Shown here: positions 23,038-32,079 of the stretch, piece after piece | Layout of the letters: each line of letters begins with the position of its first letter | Numbering within the stretch: position 1 is the stretch's first letter | Assembly (NCBI GenBank): GCA_964412845.1 | Contig: CAYPQM010000028.1 | Coordinates: forward strand, 1-47,215 | Direction: 5' to 3' | Length of the DNA stretch: 47,215 nucleotides | DNA from: JAWWPY01 sp964412845 | Lineage (GTDB): Bacteria; Actinomycetota; Actinomycetes; Streptosporangiales; Streptosporangiaceae | Notes under the pieces: generated by a model | Told to the model about the DNA's origin: nothing | What the model saw: the letters and a program-made list of their open reading frames with translations, nothing else | Databases searched by the model: none | Translations under genes and position numbers: made by a program

Positions 23038-26000
23038 CTGCTCGTTCCCGGTCCTGGCCTGTCCGGACGGCACTGAGCGTTGCCCGCTGGGCGTGCCTGC
23101 CCATCGGGGTCATGGTGCTGGGCGCCGCCCTGCTGGGCTCGCCCGTGGCCGCCAGCAGCGCCGCGTGGCATGCGGACCTGCGCGCCGCACCCCGGCTGCT
23201 CCCGGCGTTCCGCGTGGACGTCTCCCGCTATCCGCAGATAGGGCTGGTCGTCACCGTTCCGCAGGGCGGGCCCGGCCTGACCAGCCGGGACTTCACAGTG
23301 ATGGTCGGCGCCAAACCGGTCAGGCCGAGGCTTCGCCGCCTGTCCCCCGGGGACATCCAGCTCGCGCTCGCCCCGGGGAGCCGCGGCCCGGCCGCGGTCC
23401 TGGCCGCGCAGCAGGCCGCCGCGGCCCGCTTCCTGGTGGGCCTGCCGCGCGGTGCGCAGACCGTCGTCGTGGATCCCGCCCGTCCCGGCTGGCCGGCCGG
23501 CGGCCTGACCCGCGATCCGACGGCCTCTGTGGCCAGGATCGGCGGGCCGGCGCACGGCGCAGCACAGCCGGCGGCGGCGCGGCTGGCGGCGGCCCTGGCC
23601 GCGTTCTCCCGAGGCGTGCGGGTCCGCCGCACAGTGCTCCTCGTGGTGTCGTCGGACGACACCCTGGACGCCACGGCGGCGACCCGTTTCCGGCAGCAAC
23701 TAGCAGCGAGCGGCACCGCCCTGTACGTGCTCGACACGTCCCGGCACGGGCCAGGCTCCTATGCCGCGCTGGCCGACGAGAGCGGCGGCTTCGCCGCCCG
23801 GATTACCGCGCCCGGTGACTGGCGCAGTGCGTTCAGCCGGATCAGCACCGACCTCGAGCGGCAGTACTACCTGCGCTTCACCGACCCCGCGGCGCTGCCC
23901 GGCCTGGCTCTCATCGTGGTCGCCGGCCCGGCTGGCCACCTGCACAGCATCGTGCAACTGCCGGTCGCCAACCCGATCGCGCCGCCGCCCATCGCGGTGG
24001 CGGCCGCACCGGCGGCGCCCCGGGACCGGCCACTGGTGTATCTCGGCATCCTGCTGATCGTTGGCGTCCTTTCCTACGGGTTCACCATGCTCATCGCGTC
24101 GCGGCGGGACCCGCGGCGGCTGGCCGCCGCCCGCCAGCGGCCCGCGCCAGCCGGTGGCGGCCCGCATCCCACCGACAACCTGTTCTTCGTGTTCCTGCTG
24201 CCCTGCCTGAACGAGGAGAAGGTCATCCTGGGCAGCCTGCAGCGCCTGCTGTCGCTGCCCAGCGGCAACTTCGCGGTCCTGGTGATCGACGACGGTTCGG
24301 ACGACAACACCGTGGCCGTCGTGTCCAGCGTCCTCGGGGAACGGGCCTGGCTGCTGCGCCGCACGCCGCCCGACGCGCGGCAGGGCAAGGGCGAGGCGCT
24401 CAACGCCGCCATCGCCCACCTCACCAGCAGCGGGCTGATCGCCGGCCATGACCCGGACAACGTCATCGTCGTGGTGGTCGACGCCGACGGCAGGCTCGAC
24501 CGGCACGCGGTAACCGAGGTCACCCCGTACTTCGCGGACCCCCTGATCGGCGCGGTGCAGATCGGCGTCCGCATCAACAACCGGGCCGCCAGCCGGCTGG
24601 CCCGGATGCAGGACATGGAGTTCGTCATCTACACCGAGGTCTTCCAGCGTGGCCGGCGCCACCTGGGCAGTGTGGGCCTGGGCGGCAACGGGCAGTTCAT
24701 GCGGCTGTCCGCGCTGCGCTCGCTGGGGCCGGCCCCGTGGACCCGGAGCCTGACCGAGGACCTCGACCTCGGGATCCGGCTGCTCGCGGGTGGCTGGCGC
24801 AACGAATACTGCTCCACCGCCGCCGTGCACCAGCAAGGCGTGGTCGAACTGCGGCGGCTGATCCGGCAGCGCTCGCGCTGGTTCCAGGGGCATCTGCAGT
24901 CCTGGAAGCTGATCCCCGCCGTCCTGCGCAGCGCCCCGCGGCGGGCCCGCGCGGACCTGCTCTACCACCTGTCCAGCCCGGCCATCCTGCTCATCGCCTC
25001 CCTCCTGTCGGCATCCTTCCTGCTGGCCGTGGCCGACTACGCGGTCCTCGCCGCGCACGGCCGCAACCCGGTCGGCTGGTGGCTCGCCTCCACCTACGCC
25101 CTGACCTTCGGACCCGCCCTGACCTTCAGCTCCGTGTACTGGACCAGGGAACGGCACAGCGGCGTGCCGCTGTTCAAGATCGCCGGGTTCGCCCACCTCT
25201 ACGTCTGCTACAGCCTGATGTGGTACGCCGCGGGCTGGTGGGCGGTCGGCCGGACCCTGCGCCGCCGTACCAGCTGGGCGAAGACCGACCGGGTGACGGA
25301 AGCACCGGTCACGGCGCCTGCCAGCCCGGTCGTGCCCGCCTTCGCGGGCATGGCCGCCCTGGCCACCATGCCCACGATGCCGATGCCCGCTGTGCGGCTG
25401 GCCACCAGCCCTCCTGCCCCTGCGCCCTCGCCCGCGCCGTCAGGGAACCCCGGAGCTGAAGGGCCACCGCCGCCCGGCCGGCGGCAACGCGGCGGACAGC
25501 GCCGGGGCGGCCGCAGGGGCCCGCGCGGATTCGTGCTCGCGGGGGCCGCGCTGCTCACCTGCGCGGCCCTGGCGACGATCACGCTGTCCGGCGGCGGGGC
25601 CAGCGCGTCGCCCTGGTACTCGGTCTTCAACGGCTACGGCCGGACCACGCTGACCGGGTCTGGCGCACAGCAGGTCATCACCCTGTCCCCTGGGCAGGCG
25701 CCGTCCCGGAGCGACACCCATGCCGCTCTCGTTCTCACCAAAGCCTGGTACCAGGACTTTGTCGCTGTCACGCAGGTACGTACCGTGCGCCAGCTCCGGC
25801 GAGGGGCCGCCGGGCGCCCGAACCCCTGGGAGGTCGGCTGGGTGGTGTGGCATTACACCTCTAACCGTCGTTTCTACGCGCTGACCCTGGAGCCGACGGG
25901 ATGGGTCCTGTCCAAGCAGGACCCGGCCTACCGAGGCAGTGAGCGGTTCCTCGCCTCGGGCCGCTTCCCGCGGTTCCGGGTAGGCGTCCCGCACCGCGTG

Positions 26001-26240
26001 GGCATCGTCCAGCTCGGCAATCAGATCACTGTCTCCGCCGACGGGCACCGGCTCACCCAGTTCACCGATACGCAGCAGCCGTACCTGAGCGGCGGCTTCG
26101 GCGTCTATTCCGAGGACTCGGAGGCACGTTTCACGCACATCCAGCTCAGCCCGCTAGCGAGCATCCAGAGCCAGTCCGTCGGCATGTCAGCCGCCCGCCA
26201 GAACCCCGCGACGCCCTCAGGCCTGACGACCATCCATTGA
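23034..26240 (+). CDS. Membrane GT2 polysaccharide synthase fused to a vWA-like ectodomain and C-terminal jelly-roll-like domain
   Basis: 1,068 residues from GTG 23034. TM/signal helix about 12-35; then about 40-310 a vWA-like extracellular domain (VDVSRYPQIGLVVTVP, SRDFTVMVGAKPV, VLLVVSSDDTLDATA, ALYVLDTSRHG, YYLRFTD) whose usual DxSxS metal site is replaced near 113-117; TM about 334-354; GT2 catalytic domain about 383-630 with DDGS (419), DADG (483), TEDLD (574) and QRSRW (612), the D,D,D,QxxRW set of processive synthases; TM helices about 644-740; a disordered linker; TM about 832-852; and a final beta domain (865-1035) resembling DUF1080/LamG jelly rolls. It should polymerise and export a glycan. 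The three-part fusion is unusual. Confidence 0.85.
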   Translation: MTARSRSWPVRTALSVARWACLPIGVMVLGAALLGSPVAASSAAWHADLRAAPRLLPAFRVDVSRYPQIGLVVTVPQGGPGLTSRDFTVMVGAKPVRPRLRRLSPGDIQLALAPGSRGPAAVLAAQQAAAARFLVGLPRGAQTVVVDPARPGWPAGGLTRDPTASVARIGGPAHGAAQPAAARLAAALAAFSRGVRVRRTVLLVVSSDDTLDATAATRFRQQLAASGTALYVLDTSRHGPGSYAALADESGGFAARITAPGDWRSAFSRISTDLERQYYLRFTDPAALPGLALIVVAGPAGHLHSIVQLPVANPIAPPPIAVAAAPAAPRDRPLVYLGILLIVGVLSYGFTMLIASRRDPRRLAAARQRPAPAGGGPHPTDNLFFVFLLPCLNEEKVILGSLQRLLSLPSGNFAVLVIDDGSDDNTVAVVSSVLGERAWLLRRTPPDARQGKGEALNAAIAHLTSSGLIAGHDPDNVIVVVVDADGRLDRHAVTEVTPYFADPLIGAVQIGVRINNRAASRLARMQDMEFVIYTEVFQRGRRHLGSVGLGGNGQFMRLSALRSLGPAPWTRSLTEDLDLGIRLLAGGWRNEYCSTAAVHQQGVVELRRLIRQRSRWFQGHLQSWKLIPAVLRSAPRRARADLLYHLSSPAILLIASLLSASFLLAVADYAVLAAHGRNPVGWWLASTYALTFGPALTFSSVYWTRERHSGVPLFKIAGFAHLYVCYSLMWYAAGWWAVGRTLRRRTSWAKTDRVTEAPVTAPASPVVPAFAGMAALATMPTMPMPAVRLATSPPAPAPSPAPSGNPGAEGPPPPGRRQRGGQRRGGRRGPRGFVLAGAALLTCAALATITLSGGGASASPWYSVFNGYGRTTLTGSGAQQVITLSPGQAPSRSDTHAALVLTKAWYQDFVAVTQVRTVRQLRRGAAGRPNPWEVGWVVWHYTSNRRFYALTLEPTGWVLSKQDPAYRGSERFLASGRFPRFRVGVPHRVGIVQLGNQITVSADGHRLTQFTDTQQPYLSGGFGVYSEDSEARFTHIQLSPLASIQSQSVGMSAARQNPATPSGLTTIH

Positions 26241-26272
26241 GTTGGCTCGTCCGAGAAGGAAGCGACACGCAA

Positions 26273-27559
26273 ATGGCACGTCCGGCAAGCTCCGTCACGA
26301 CGGCGTCCGCAGGCAGCCCGCGGCGCCGGATCATGGTTATCTACGGCACCCGGCCGGAGGCGGTGAAAGTGGCGCCGCTGATCCGGGCGCTGGCGCAGTC
26401 TCCCGTATTCACGCCGCTGGTCGCGGTCACCGCGCAGCACCGGTCCATGCTTGATCAGGTCAACGAGGTCTTTGGCATCAGGCCCGAGTTCGACCTGGAC
26501 ATTCACCGTCCCGGGCAGTCGCTCACCGCCATCACCACCCGCGCGCTGCACGGCGTGCAGGCGGTGCTGGCGGACCAGCGCCCCGACGCGGTCGTCGTGC
26601 AAGGTGATACGACCACCGTGTTCGCGGCCGCGCTCGCCGCGTTCTATGAGCAGATCCCGGTGGTGCACCTGGAGGCCGGGCTGCGCACGGGCAACCCGTA
26701 TTCGCCCTACCCGGAGGAGATCAACCGGCGGCTGGCCACCCGGCTCACGGCATTACACCTGGCCCCGACTGCCACCAGCAAGTCCAATCTGCTCGCCGAG
26801 AACGTTGACCCGGCCAAAGTGGTCGTGACCGGGAACACCGTCATCGACGCGCTGCTCTGGGCGGTCGGACGCCAGTCCGACTACGGCGAGCCGGCCCTCA
26901 GCGACCTGGACGACGACGAAGCGCCGGTGCTGCTGGTCACGGCACACCGGCGGGAGTCCTGGGGTGATCCGTTGCGCACGGTGGGCCGAGCCCTGGCCCG
27001 CATCGCCAACGAGCACCGCGGTCTGCGCATTGTTTTCCCCATCCACCGCAACCCCGCGGTGCGGGACGCGATCCTGCCGCCCATCCGGGACCTGCCGAAC
27101 GTCACGGTGACCGAGCCGCTGCCCTACGGCGGATTCGCCCGGCTGATGAACCGGGCCAGCGTCATCCTCACCGATAGCGGGGGGGTACAGGAGGAAGGTC
27201 CCAGCCTGGGCAAGCCGGTGCTTGTCATGCGGGACACCACCGAACGGCCCGAGGCGGTCATCGCCGGGACGGTCCGGCTCGTCGGGACCGACGAGGACCT
27301 GATCGTCGATTCGGTCGGCAAGCTGCTCACCGACCCGGACGCCTACGCCGCGATGGCCAACGCGGTCAACCCCTATGGGGATGGACAGGCCGCGCAGCGG
27401 GCGGTCGACGCGCTCGCGCACCATTTCCAGCTCGGCCCGGCGCCCGAGGAGTTCGACAGCACCCCGGCCGGCGCCGGGTCGCTGACGGAGCTGGCTCAGC
27501 GGGCGCCTCATCCGATCCGCACCAGTCTCCGCGCGGCGCTTCCCGCCGTGTCCGCGTGA
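26273..27559 (+). CDS. wecB: UDP-N-acetylglucosamine 2-epimerase (non-hydrolysing)
   Basis: 428 residues; ATG 26273 is preceded by AGAAGGAAG at good spacing. It interconverts UDP-GlcNAc and UDP-ManNAc in the cytoplasm. Family motifs are intact: VIYGTRPEAVKVAPLIRALA near the start, VVQGDTTTVFAAALAAF, VVHLEAGLRTGNPYSPYPEE with INRRL, LLVTAHRRESWGDP, FPIHRNPAVRDA, and LTDSGGVQEEGPSLGKPVL with RDTTERPE. It sits 32 bp after the synthase and 60 bp before the deacetylase-like gene, so it presumably supplies the ManNAc (or keeps a UDP-HexNAc pool) for the polymer. mnaA is an alternative name. Confidence 0.95.
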   Translation: MARPASSVTTASAGSPRRRIMVIYGTRPEAVKVAPLIRALAQSPVFTPLVAVTAQHRSMLDQVNEVFGIRPEFDLDIHRPGQSLTAITTRALHGVQAVLADQRPDAVVVQGDTTTVFAAALAAFYEQIPVVHLEAGLRTGNPYSPYPEEINRRLATRLTALHLAPTATSKSNLLAENVDPAKVVVTGNTVIDALLWAVGRQSDYGEPALSDLDDDEAPVLLVTAHRRESWGDPLRTVGRALARIANEHRGLRIVFPIHRNPAVRDAILPPIRDLPNVTVTEPLPYGGFARLMNRASVILTDSGGVQEEGPSLGKPVLVMRDTTERPEAVIAGTVRLVGTDEDLIVDSVGKLLTDPDAYAAMANAVNPYGDGQAAQRAVDALAHHFQLGPAPEEFDSTPAGAGSLTELAQRAPHPIRTSLRAALPAVSA

Positions 27560-27619
27560 GGAACCCCGTCACCCATCACTCATACCCATCACTGAAGCAG
27601 GGGGAAGGAACCCAAGCAC

Positions 27620-29581
27620 ATGCGTCACTATCGTGTTCTAGCCGTGGCGGCCGCCGCGGTCGCGCTCACGGCGCCGATGGCCGCGGCGACCGTGCCGGCC
27701 AGCGCCGCACAGAAGACAGCACCAGCCGTGGCCGGCCCACGGAGCCAGGGGCCCGGCGGCGGTGTCAGCGACCAGTTGCCGCCGTTGCCGGGGCCGCCGG
27801 CGCCACCGTCCGGCCTGCCCAAGCAGCGCAAGGGTTATAAGCCGCCGACCAAACGCCCGCACCGCCGTGGCTCAGGTGGGGCGGCCCAGGCGGCCGGCGC
27901 CAGGGCGCTCCCGGCGCACTCGGCCGCGGCCAGCAATGCCGCGGGCCCAGCGGCCGCCGCGCAGCCCGCTGTCAACCCGCCCCCGCAGGCGAAGACCTGG
28001 GGGGCCACCGGGGCGGCGACCACGCTGGTCGTGTACGACAGCACGAACACGTGGGGCTGGCTCGGTGAGCTGTACGCAATAGGGGCGGGCAACCTGGCCA
28101 CGCACTTCGGCAAGGTGACCGCCGAACCGGTGGTCGACTACGTCTCGGGCCAGGTGAACGGCTACACCGCGACGATCTATATCGGCTCGACCTACAACGA
28201 GCCGATCCCGCAGACGTTCCTGAACGACGTGCTGTCGACGACCAAACCGGTGATCTGGGTCGGGGACAACATCTGGCAGCTCACCGGAACCTCGGGAAGC
28301 GCCGCTGACACGGCCTTCGAGGCGGCATACGGCTGGGACCCGGCCACGTCGTACTTCGACACCGCTGACACGGTCGCCTCGGTCAGCTACAAGGGCCAGT
28401 CGCTCACCCGGAACACGGCCAACACCGGCGGCATCCTGGCCCCGCACGTCACCGCCGCGGCGCAGGTGAGCGTGCTGGCGTCGGCGAACTGCGGCACCAC
28501 CTGCAACGGGATCGCGCAGACTACCGGCACGTCGTTCCCATGGGCGATCCGGTCCGGCAACCTGATGTACGTCGGCGAGGTGCCGTTGTCCTACATCTCG
28601 ACCACCGATCGCTACCTGGCCTTCGCCGATCTCCTCTTCACCGACCTCGCCCCGACGGCGACACCCAGCCATGAGGCGCTCATCCGGCTCGAGGACATCA
28701 GCCCGCTGTCCAACACGGCGAACCTGACGGCGTACGCGGCCTACCTGAAGAGCCAGGGGGTGCCGTTCAGCATGACCGTCATCCCTCAGTACACCGACCC
28801 GAACGGCGTCGACAACAACGGCAAGGCCCTCACGGAGACGCTCCCCCAGTCGCCCACGATGGTCTCGACGCTGAAGACGGCGGTCGCGGACGGCGGCACC
28901 ATCGTCCAGCACGGCTACACGCACCAGTACTCGAATGTCGCCAACCCGTTCAGCGGGGTCAGCGGCGATGACTTCGAGTTCTACCGGGCGCAGTGCTCGA
29001 CGACGGCGACCACCCCGTACAACTTCGTGGCCCCGTGCACGGACTCCGATTTCGTCATCGAAGAGGGTCCGGTGTCCGGTGACTCGCAGTCGTGGGCAGC
29101 GGGCCGGGTCACCACCGGCCGGGCCCTGTTCAAGACGGCCGGCCTGCCGACACCGACGCTCTGGACCACCCCGCATTACGCGGCATCGGCCCCGGACTAC
29201 GCCGGTATCGGCCAGACGTACCCGACCCGGTACGACGAGGAACTCTTCTTCGGCGGGCAGCTGGCCGGCGGGGCGCTCAACTACTCCCGCGTGTTCGGCC
29301 AGTTCTTCCCGTACGAGGTGCACGACCTGTACGGGGCGACGATCGTCCCGGAGAACCTCGGCGACTACGAGCCGGTCGCGGCGTACGGTAACCCGCCGCG
29401 GCTCGGCCAGGACATCATCAACGAGGCTCAGCAGAACCTCGCCGTCACGCAGGGCGTGGCCAGCTTCTTCATTCACCCTGACGACGACCCGATTTCCGTT
29501 CTCCAGCAGGTCGTCACGGGAATCAAGGCGCTCGGCTACACCTTCGTGAGCCCGGCGACCCTGGTGTCCACGAACGGCTGA
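27620..29581 (+). CDS. Secreted DUF2334 polysaccharide deacetylase-like protein
   Basis: 653 residues from ATG 27620 with GGGGGAAGGA upstream. Signal peptide 1-30 (cut after PASA) is followed by a Pro/Ala-rich region to about 125. A Rossmann-like domain (TLVVYDSTNTWGWLGELYAI) precedes a DUF2334/NodB-related barrel: RLEDISP near 356, HGYTHQYSN near 431 and FFIHPDDD near 615 supply the Asp/His metal ligands. Such enzymes remove N-acetyl groups from extracellular hexosamine polymers, as in Pel and PNAG systems. Together with the GT2 and epimerase it argues for a partially deacetylated amino-sugar glycan. Deacetylase activity itself is inferred. Confidence 0.85.
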   Translation: MRHYRVLAVAAAAVALTAPMAAATVPASAAQKTAPAVAGPRSQGPGGGVSDQLPPLPGPPAPPSGLPKQRKGYKPPTKRPHRRGSGGAAQAAGARALPAHSAAASNAAGPAAAAQPAVNPPPQAKTWGATGAATTLVVYDSTNTWGWLGELYAIGAGNLATHFGKVTAEPVVDYVSGQVNGYTATIYIGSTYNEPIPQTFLNDVLSTTKPVIWVGDNIWQLTGTSGSAADTAFEAAYGWDPATSYFDTADTVASVSYKGQSLTRNTANTGGILAPHVTAAAQVSVLASANCGTTCNGIAQTTGTSFPWAIRSGNLMYVGEVPLSYISTTDRYLAFADLLFTDLAPTATPSHEALIRLEDISPLSNTANLTAYAAYLKSQGVPFSMTVIPQYTDPNGVDNNGKALTETLPQSPTMVSTLKTAVADGGTIVQHGYTHQYSNVANPFSGVSGDDFEFYRAQCSTTATTPYNFVAPCTDSDFVIEEGPVSGDSQSWAAGRVTTGRALFKTAGLPTPTLWTTPHYAASAPDYAGIGQTYPTRYDEELFFGGQLAGGALNYSRVFGQFFPYEVHDLYGATIVPENLGDYEPVAAYGNPPRLGQDIINEAQQNLAVTQGVASFFIHPDDDPISVLQQVVTGIKALGYTFVSPATLVSTNG

Positions 29582-29595
29582 GGAACGCGGTAGTG

Positions 29596-29629
29596 CGGAC
29601 GGTGACGGAGCACGCTCCGTCACCGTCCG
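29596..29629. terminator. Perfect 16-bp hairpin, bidirectional terminator
   Basis: Arms CGGACGGTGACGGAGC (29596-29611) and its exact complement (29614-29629) with a 2-nt loop, located in the 80-bp space between the converging deacetylase-like gene (ends 29581) and glycosidase-like gene (ends 29662). No clear T-run, as is common in high-GC actinobacteria. Confidence 0.8.
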
Positions 29630-29661
29630 GCTGGCCCGGGGCGGCACCCTGCCGTCCTGGG

Positions 29662-30642
29662 TCAGCCGCTCAGCGCGGCCGCCTCAGCCTGGAACCCGCT
29701 CTGCACCGATGCCCACAGTGGCTTGCTCGGATAGGGCACGGCGTCCTCAGCGAAGTACCACCAGAAGGTGCCGCCCACGTAGTAGGGCAGGTTGACGTTG
29801 AGGCCGTAGTAGTAGCTCACCAGGGACTTCGCCGAGGCCAGCGTCCTGGAGGTGACAGTATCGTTTAGGCCGATCTCGCCGAAGCCCAGCAGCGCGTTCG
29901 GGTAGAGCGCATGCAGTTGCTGGAAGTACGCCGTCCAGGTCGCGAGAGTTGGCCGGATACCGTTGCAGTCGTCCTCGTAGTAGGACAGCAGGACATAGCT
30001 GAGCCCGTTGCGGACCGCGGCCGGGACATAGCTGCGGGAGAAGGCGAGCGGGTCCAGTTCGCCCGACCCGTCACCGCACTTGTTGTTGTAGTAGAGGGTG
30101 AGGGCGGAGCGCTTTCCGGCGGCCGCAACGTCGTTGTAGCCAGCGGTGAGCTTGGCCGACACGGTCGAGTACTTTCCGAGCCAGTTCCCGTTGACCTCGT
30201 TCCCGATCTCCCACAGGTCGACCGTGTTCCCGAAGGCGGCGAGATACGAATTGACCCGAGTGCTGTAGGCCGATGTGCTGATGCTCGTCTCGTCGGAGGA
30301 GTCGAGCAGCTCGCCCATGAGGTAGCTGACCGGCCGCAGCGCATTGACCGCGGCTGTGTAGTATTTCGCGGGCTCCGACACGTCGAGGTAAATGCGAGTT
30401 GTCGGCGCTTGCGGCAGATTCTGCAGGGCCGTCACCAGCGGCGCGGTATTTGACACGTCATCCGCTGTGACGCCGTACAGCGGGCTTGGCAGCGGCCGGT
30501 TCGGCGCGGCGCTGATCTGACGGGAATTATTCCCCGCCAAGGCTTTTAGTGCGGTTCGATGACCTGGATTAGCGCATGCCGTCAGCCCCACGACCATCGT
30601 GAAAACTGCCAGCCCGCTGACGATTACTGCGTTGCGTCTCAT
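29662..30642 (-). CDS. Glycoside hydrolase-like lipoprotein (clan GH-A type), copy 1
   Basis: 326 residues from ATG 30642. Lipobox LTAC with Cys23 indicates membrane anchoring outside the cell. The body has a TIM-barrel glycosidase pattern: SPLYGVTADDV, YLDVSEPAKYYTAAVNALRP, LWEIGNEVNGNW with Glu149 as likely acid/base, and LLGFGEIGLND with Glu256 as likely nucleophile, then TFWWYFAED near the active site. It resembles the paralogue at 30848-31873 over nearly its whole length. Next to a polysaccharide synthase and deacetylase, a role in trimming or releasing the polymer is likely. GH family number not determined. Confidence 0.8.
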   Translation of the reverse strand: MRRNAVIVSGLAVFTMVVGLTACANPGHRTALKALAGNNSRQISAAPNRPLPSPLYGVTADDVSNTAPLVTALQNLPQAPTTRIYLDVSEPAKYYTAAVNALRPVSYLMGELLDSSDETSISTSAYSTRVNSYLAAFGNTVDLWEIGNEVNGNWLGKYSTVSAKLTAGYNDVAAAGKRSALTLYYNNKCGDGSGELDPLAFSRSYVPAAVRNGLSYVLLSYYEDDCNGIRPTLATWTAYFQQLHALYPNALLGFGEIGLNDTVTSRTLASAKSLVSYYYGLNVNLPYYVGGTFWWYFAEDAVPYPSKPLWASVQSGFQAEAAALSG

Positions 30643-30847
30643 GCGGAGCCCCCGATTTCCGCAGCCAGATGAAGCTGCGATAATTAACTATATGCCTCCA
30701 AAATTTGCAGAGATTACCAGTGAATTCTGTTTAGCAGTACTTAAACTTACATGTCTTATATGTCTTTTCAGATCACAAGATAGCCTGAATTACCAGAGAT
30801 TATGGGACGCGCTGGCCGGGCGGCTGCCGCCGCCGGGGACCGTTATG
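30643..30847. promoter_or_regulatory. AT-rich island between the two glycosidase-like genes
   Basis: About 30664-30806 is strikingly AT-rich (AATTAACTATATG, AAAATTTGCAG, ACTTAAACTTACATG) within very GC-rich DNA. It lies upstream of the copy 1 gene and must hold its promoter. The 10-mer GAGATTATGG (30796-30805) recurs at 31875-31884, directly before the copy 2 start. AT islands like this are typical targets of Lsr2-type nucleoid silencers. No coding frame is supported. Confidence 0.6.
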
Positions 30848-31873
30848 TCACCGCTGGCGCTGCTCCCAGCGGCTGGCCTCAGCCCGGAGTCCCGCGCGGA
30901 ACGCCCCCCACAGCGGCCGTCTCGCATAAGGCAGGCAGTCCTCGGCGAAGTACCACCAGAAGGAGCCGCCGACGTAGTAGGGCAGGCCGATCGGCAGGCC
31001 GTAGTAGCGCCGCACCAGCGACTCAGCCGATCCCAGGGTCTTGGCTGTGACGGGCTCGCTCATGCCGATCTCACCAAAGCCCAGCAGCGCGTGCGGGTAC
31101 AGGGCGTGCAGTCGCTGGAAATACGCCGTCCAGGTGGCGGCGTCCGGCCGGATGCCCCGGCATTCGCCCGGGTAGTAGGACAGCAGGACGTAGTCGAGCC
31201 CGCGCCTGACCGCGGCCGGCACGTACGCCCGTGAGAAGGCGGCCGGACTCAGCTCCGCCGGCCCGTCACCACATCCGGCGTTGTAATAGAGGGTGAGCGC
31301 CGTGCGTTTTCCCGCGGTGGCAACATCGCGGTAAGCATCAGTGAGCTTCGCTGCCACGGTCGGGTAGCGCCCGGTCCAGTTTCCGTTTACCTCGTTTCCG
31401 ATCTCCCACAGATCGACCTTGTTCCCGAACGCCGCGAGGTAGGACCTGACTCGTTTGTTGTAGGCCGGCGCGGCGATATGGGTCTCATCGGAGGAGTCGA
31501 GCAACTCGCCCATGAGGTAGCTCACCGGCCGCAGCGCGTTGACCGCGGCCGTGTAATACCCGGCAGGCTCGCGCACATCGAAATAGATGCGCGCCGTCGG
31601 CGCCTCTGGCAGACTTCGCAGGCCGGCCACAATCTGCCCGATATTCGTTACATCGTCCAGCGTGACGCCGTACAGGGGGCTTGGCAGCCGCCGGGCCGGC
31701 GCGGTGCTGATTCGGCCGGGATGACCCTTATCGGCACCGTGTGACGTGCTTCGTGAGCCAGCCCCGGCACACGCCGCCAGCCCGATGAGAATCATCAGGG
31801 CGGCCAGCCCGCCGGCCATGGATACCAGGCGCCTTATCCAGGGCGCACGAGCCGGCCGGGCAGCTAAAGCCAC
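30848..31873 (-). CDS. Glycoside hydrolase-like lipoprotein (clan GH-A type), copy 2
   Basis: 341 residues if GTG 31873 is used; this gives the same N-region/lipobox layout as copy 1 (RRLVSMAGG..., lipobox LAAC, Cys35). ATG 31819 is an alternative that shortens the n-region. Catalytic candidates are Glu160 (LWEIGNEVNGNW) and Glu268 (LLGFGEIGMSE), exactly aligned with copy 1, with the shared VSYLMGELLDSSDET and FWWYFAED stretches. The mature N-terminal linker differs most. The two genes are a tandem duplication; divergence outside the active site suggests different subsites or timing rather than simple dosage. Confidence 0.8.
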   Translation of the reverse strand: MALAARPARAPWIRRLVSMAGGLAALMILIGLAACAGAGSRSTSHGADKGHPGRISTAPARRLPSPLYGVTLDDVTNIGQIVAGLRSLPEAPTARIYFDVREPAGYYTAAVNALRPVSYLMGELLDSSDETHIAAPAYNKRVRSYLAAFGNKVDLWEIGNEVNGNWTGRYPTVAAKLTDAYRDVATAGKRTALTLYYNAGCGDGPAELSPAAFSRAYVPAAVRRGLDYVLLSYYPGECRGIRPDAATWTAYFQRLHALYPHALLGFGEIGMSEPVTAKTLGSAESLVRRYYGLPIGLPYYVGGSFWWYFAEDCLPYARRPLWGAFRAGLRAEASRWEQRQR

Positions 31874-32079
31874 GGAGATTATGGTATCCGTGCGCCCCGC
31901 GGATCGCCGGGAGAGCGGCAGCGGCCCCGCAGACGCGGCCGGCCGGCCCGCCGGAGCCCCGCCCGGCACCGGGCGCCGGGCCCCGAGCGGGCCGCGTGGG
32001 TACCCGAGGCGGCCCAGGGCTCCTAGCATGGGTGCATGCAGCGGTCCACGATCTGTTCTGGGAAGGACGAGGCACGCTC

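Noticed and set aside
23700..25196. Minus-strand open frame of 498 codons inside the GT2 synthase
   Set aside because: The opposite strand has all GT2 motifs; the antisense protein is rich in Gln/Arg/Gly/His without any domain.
27872..29647. Minus-strand open frame of 591 codons opposite the DUF2334 gene
   Set aside because: Antisense shadow; the plus strand has a signal peptide and catalytic motifs.
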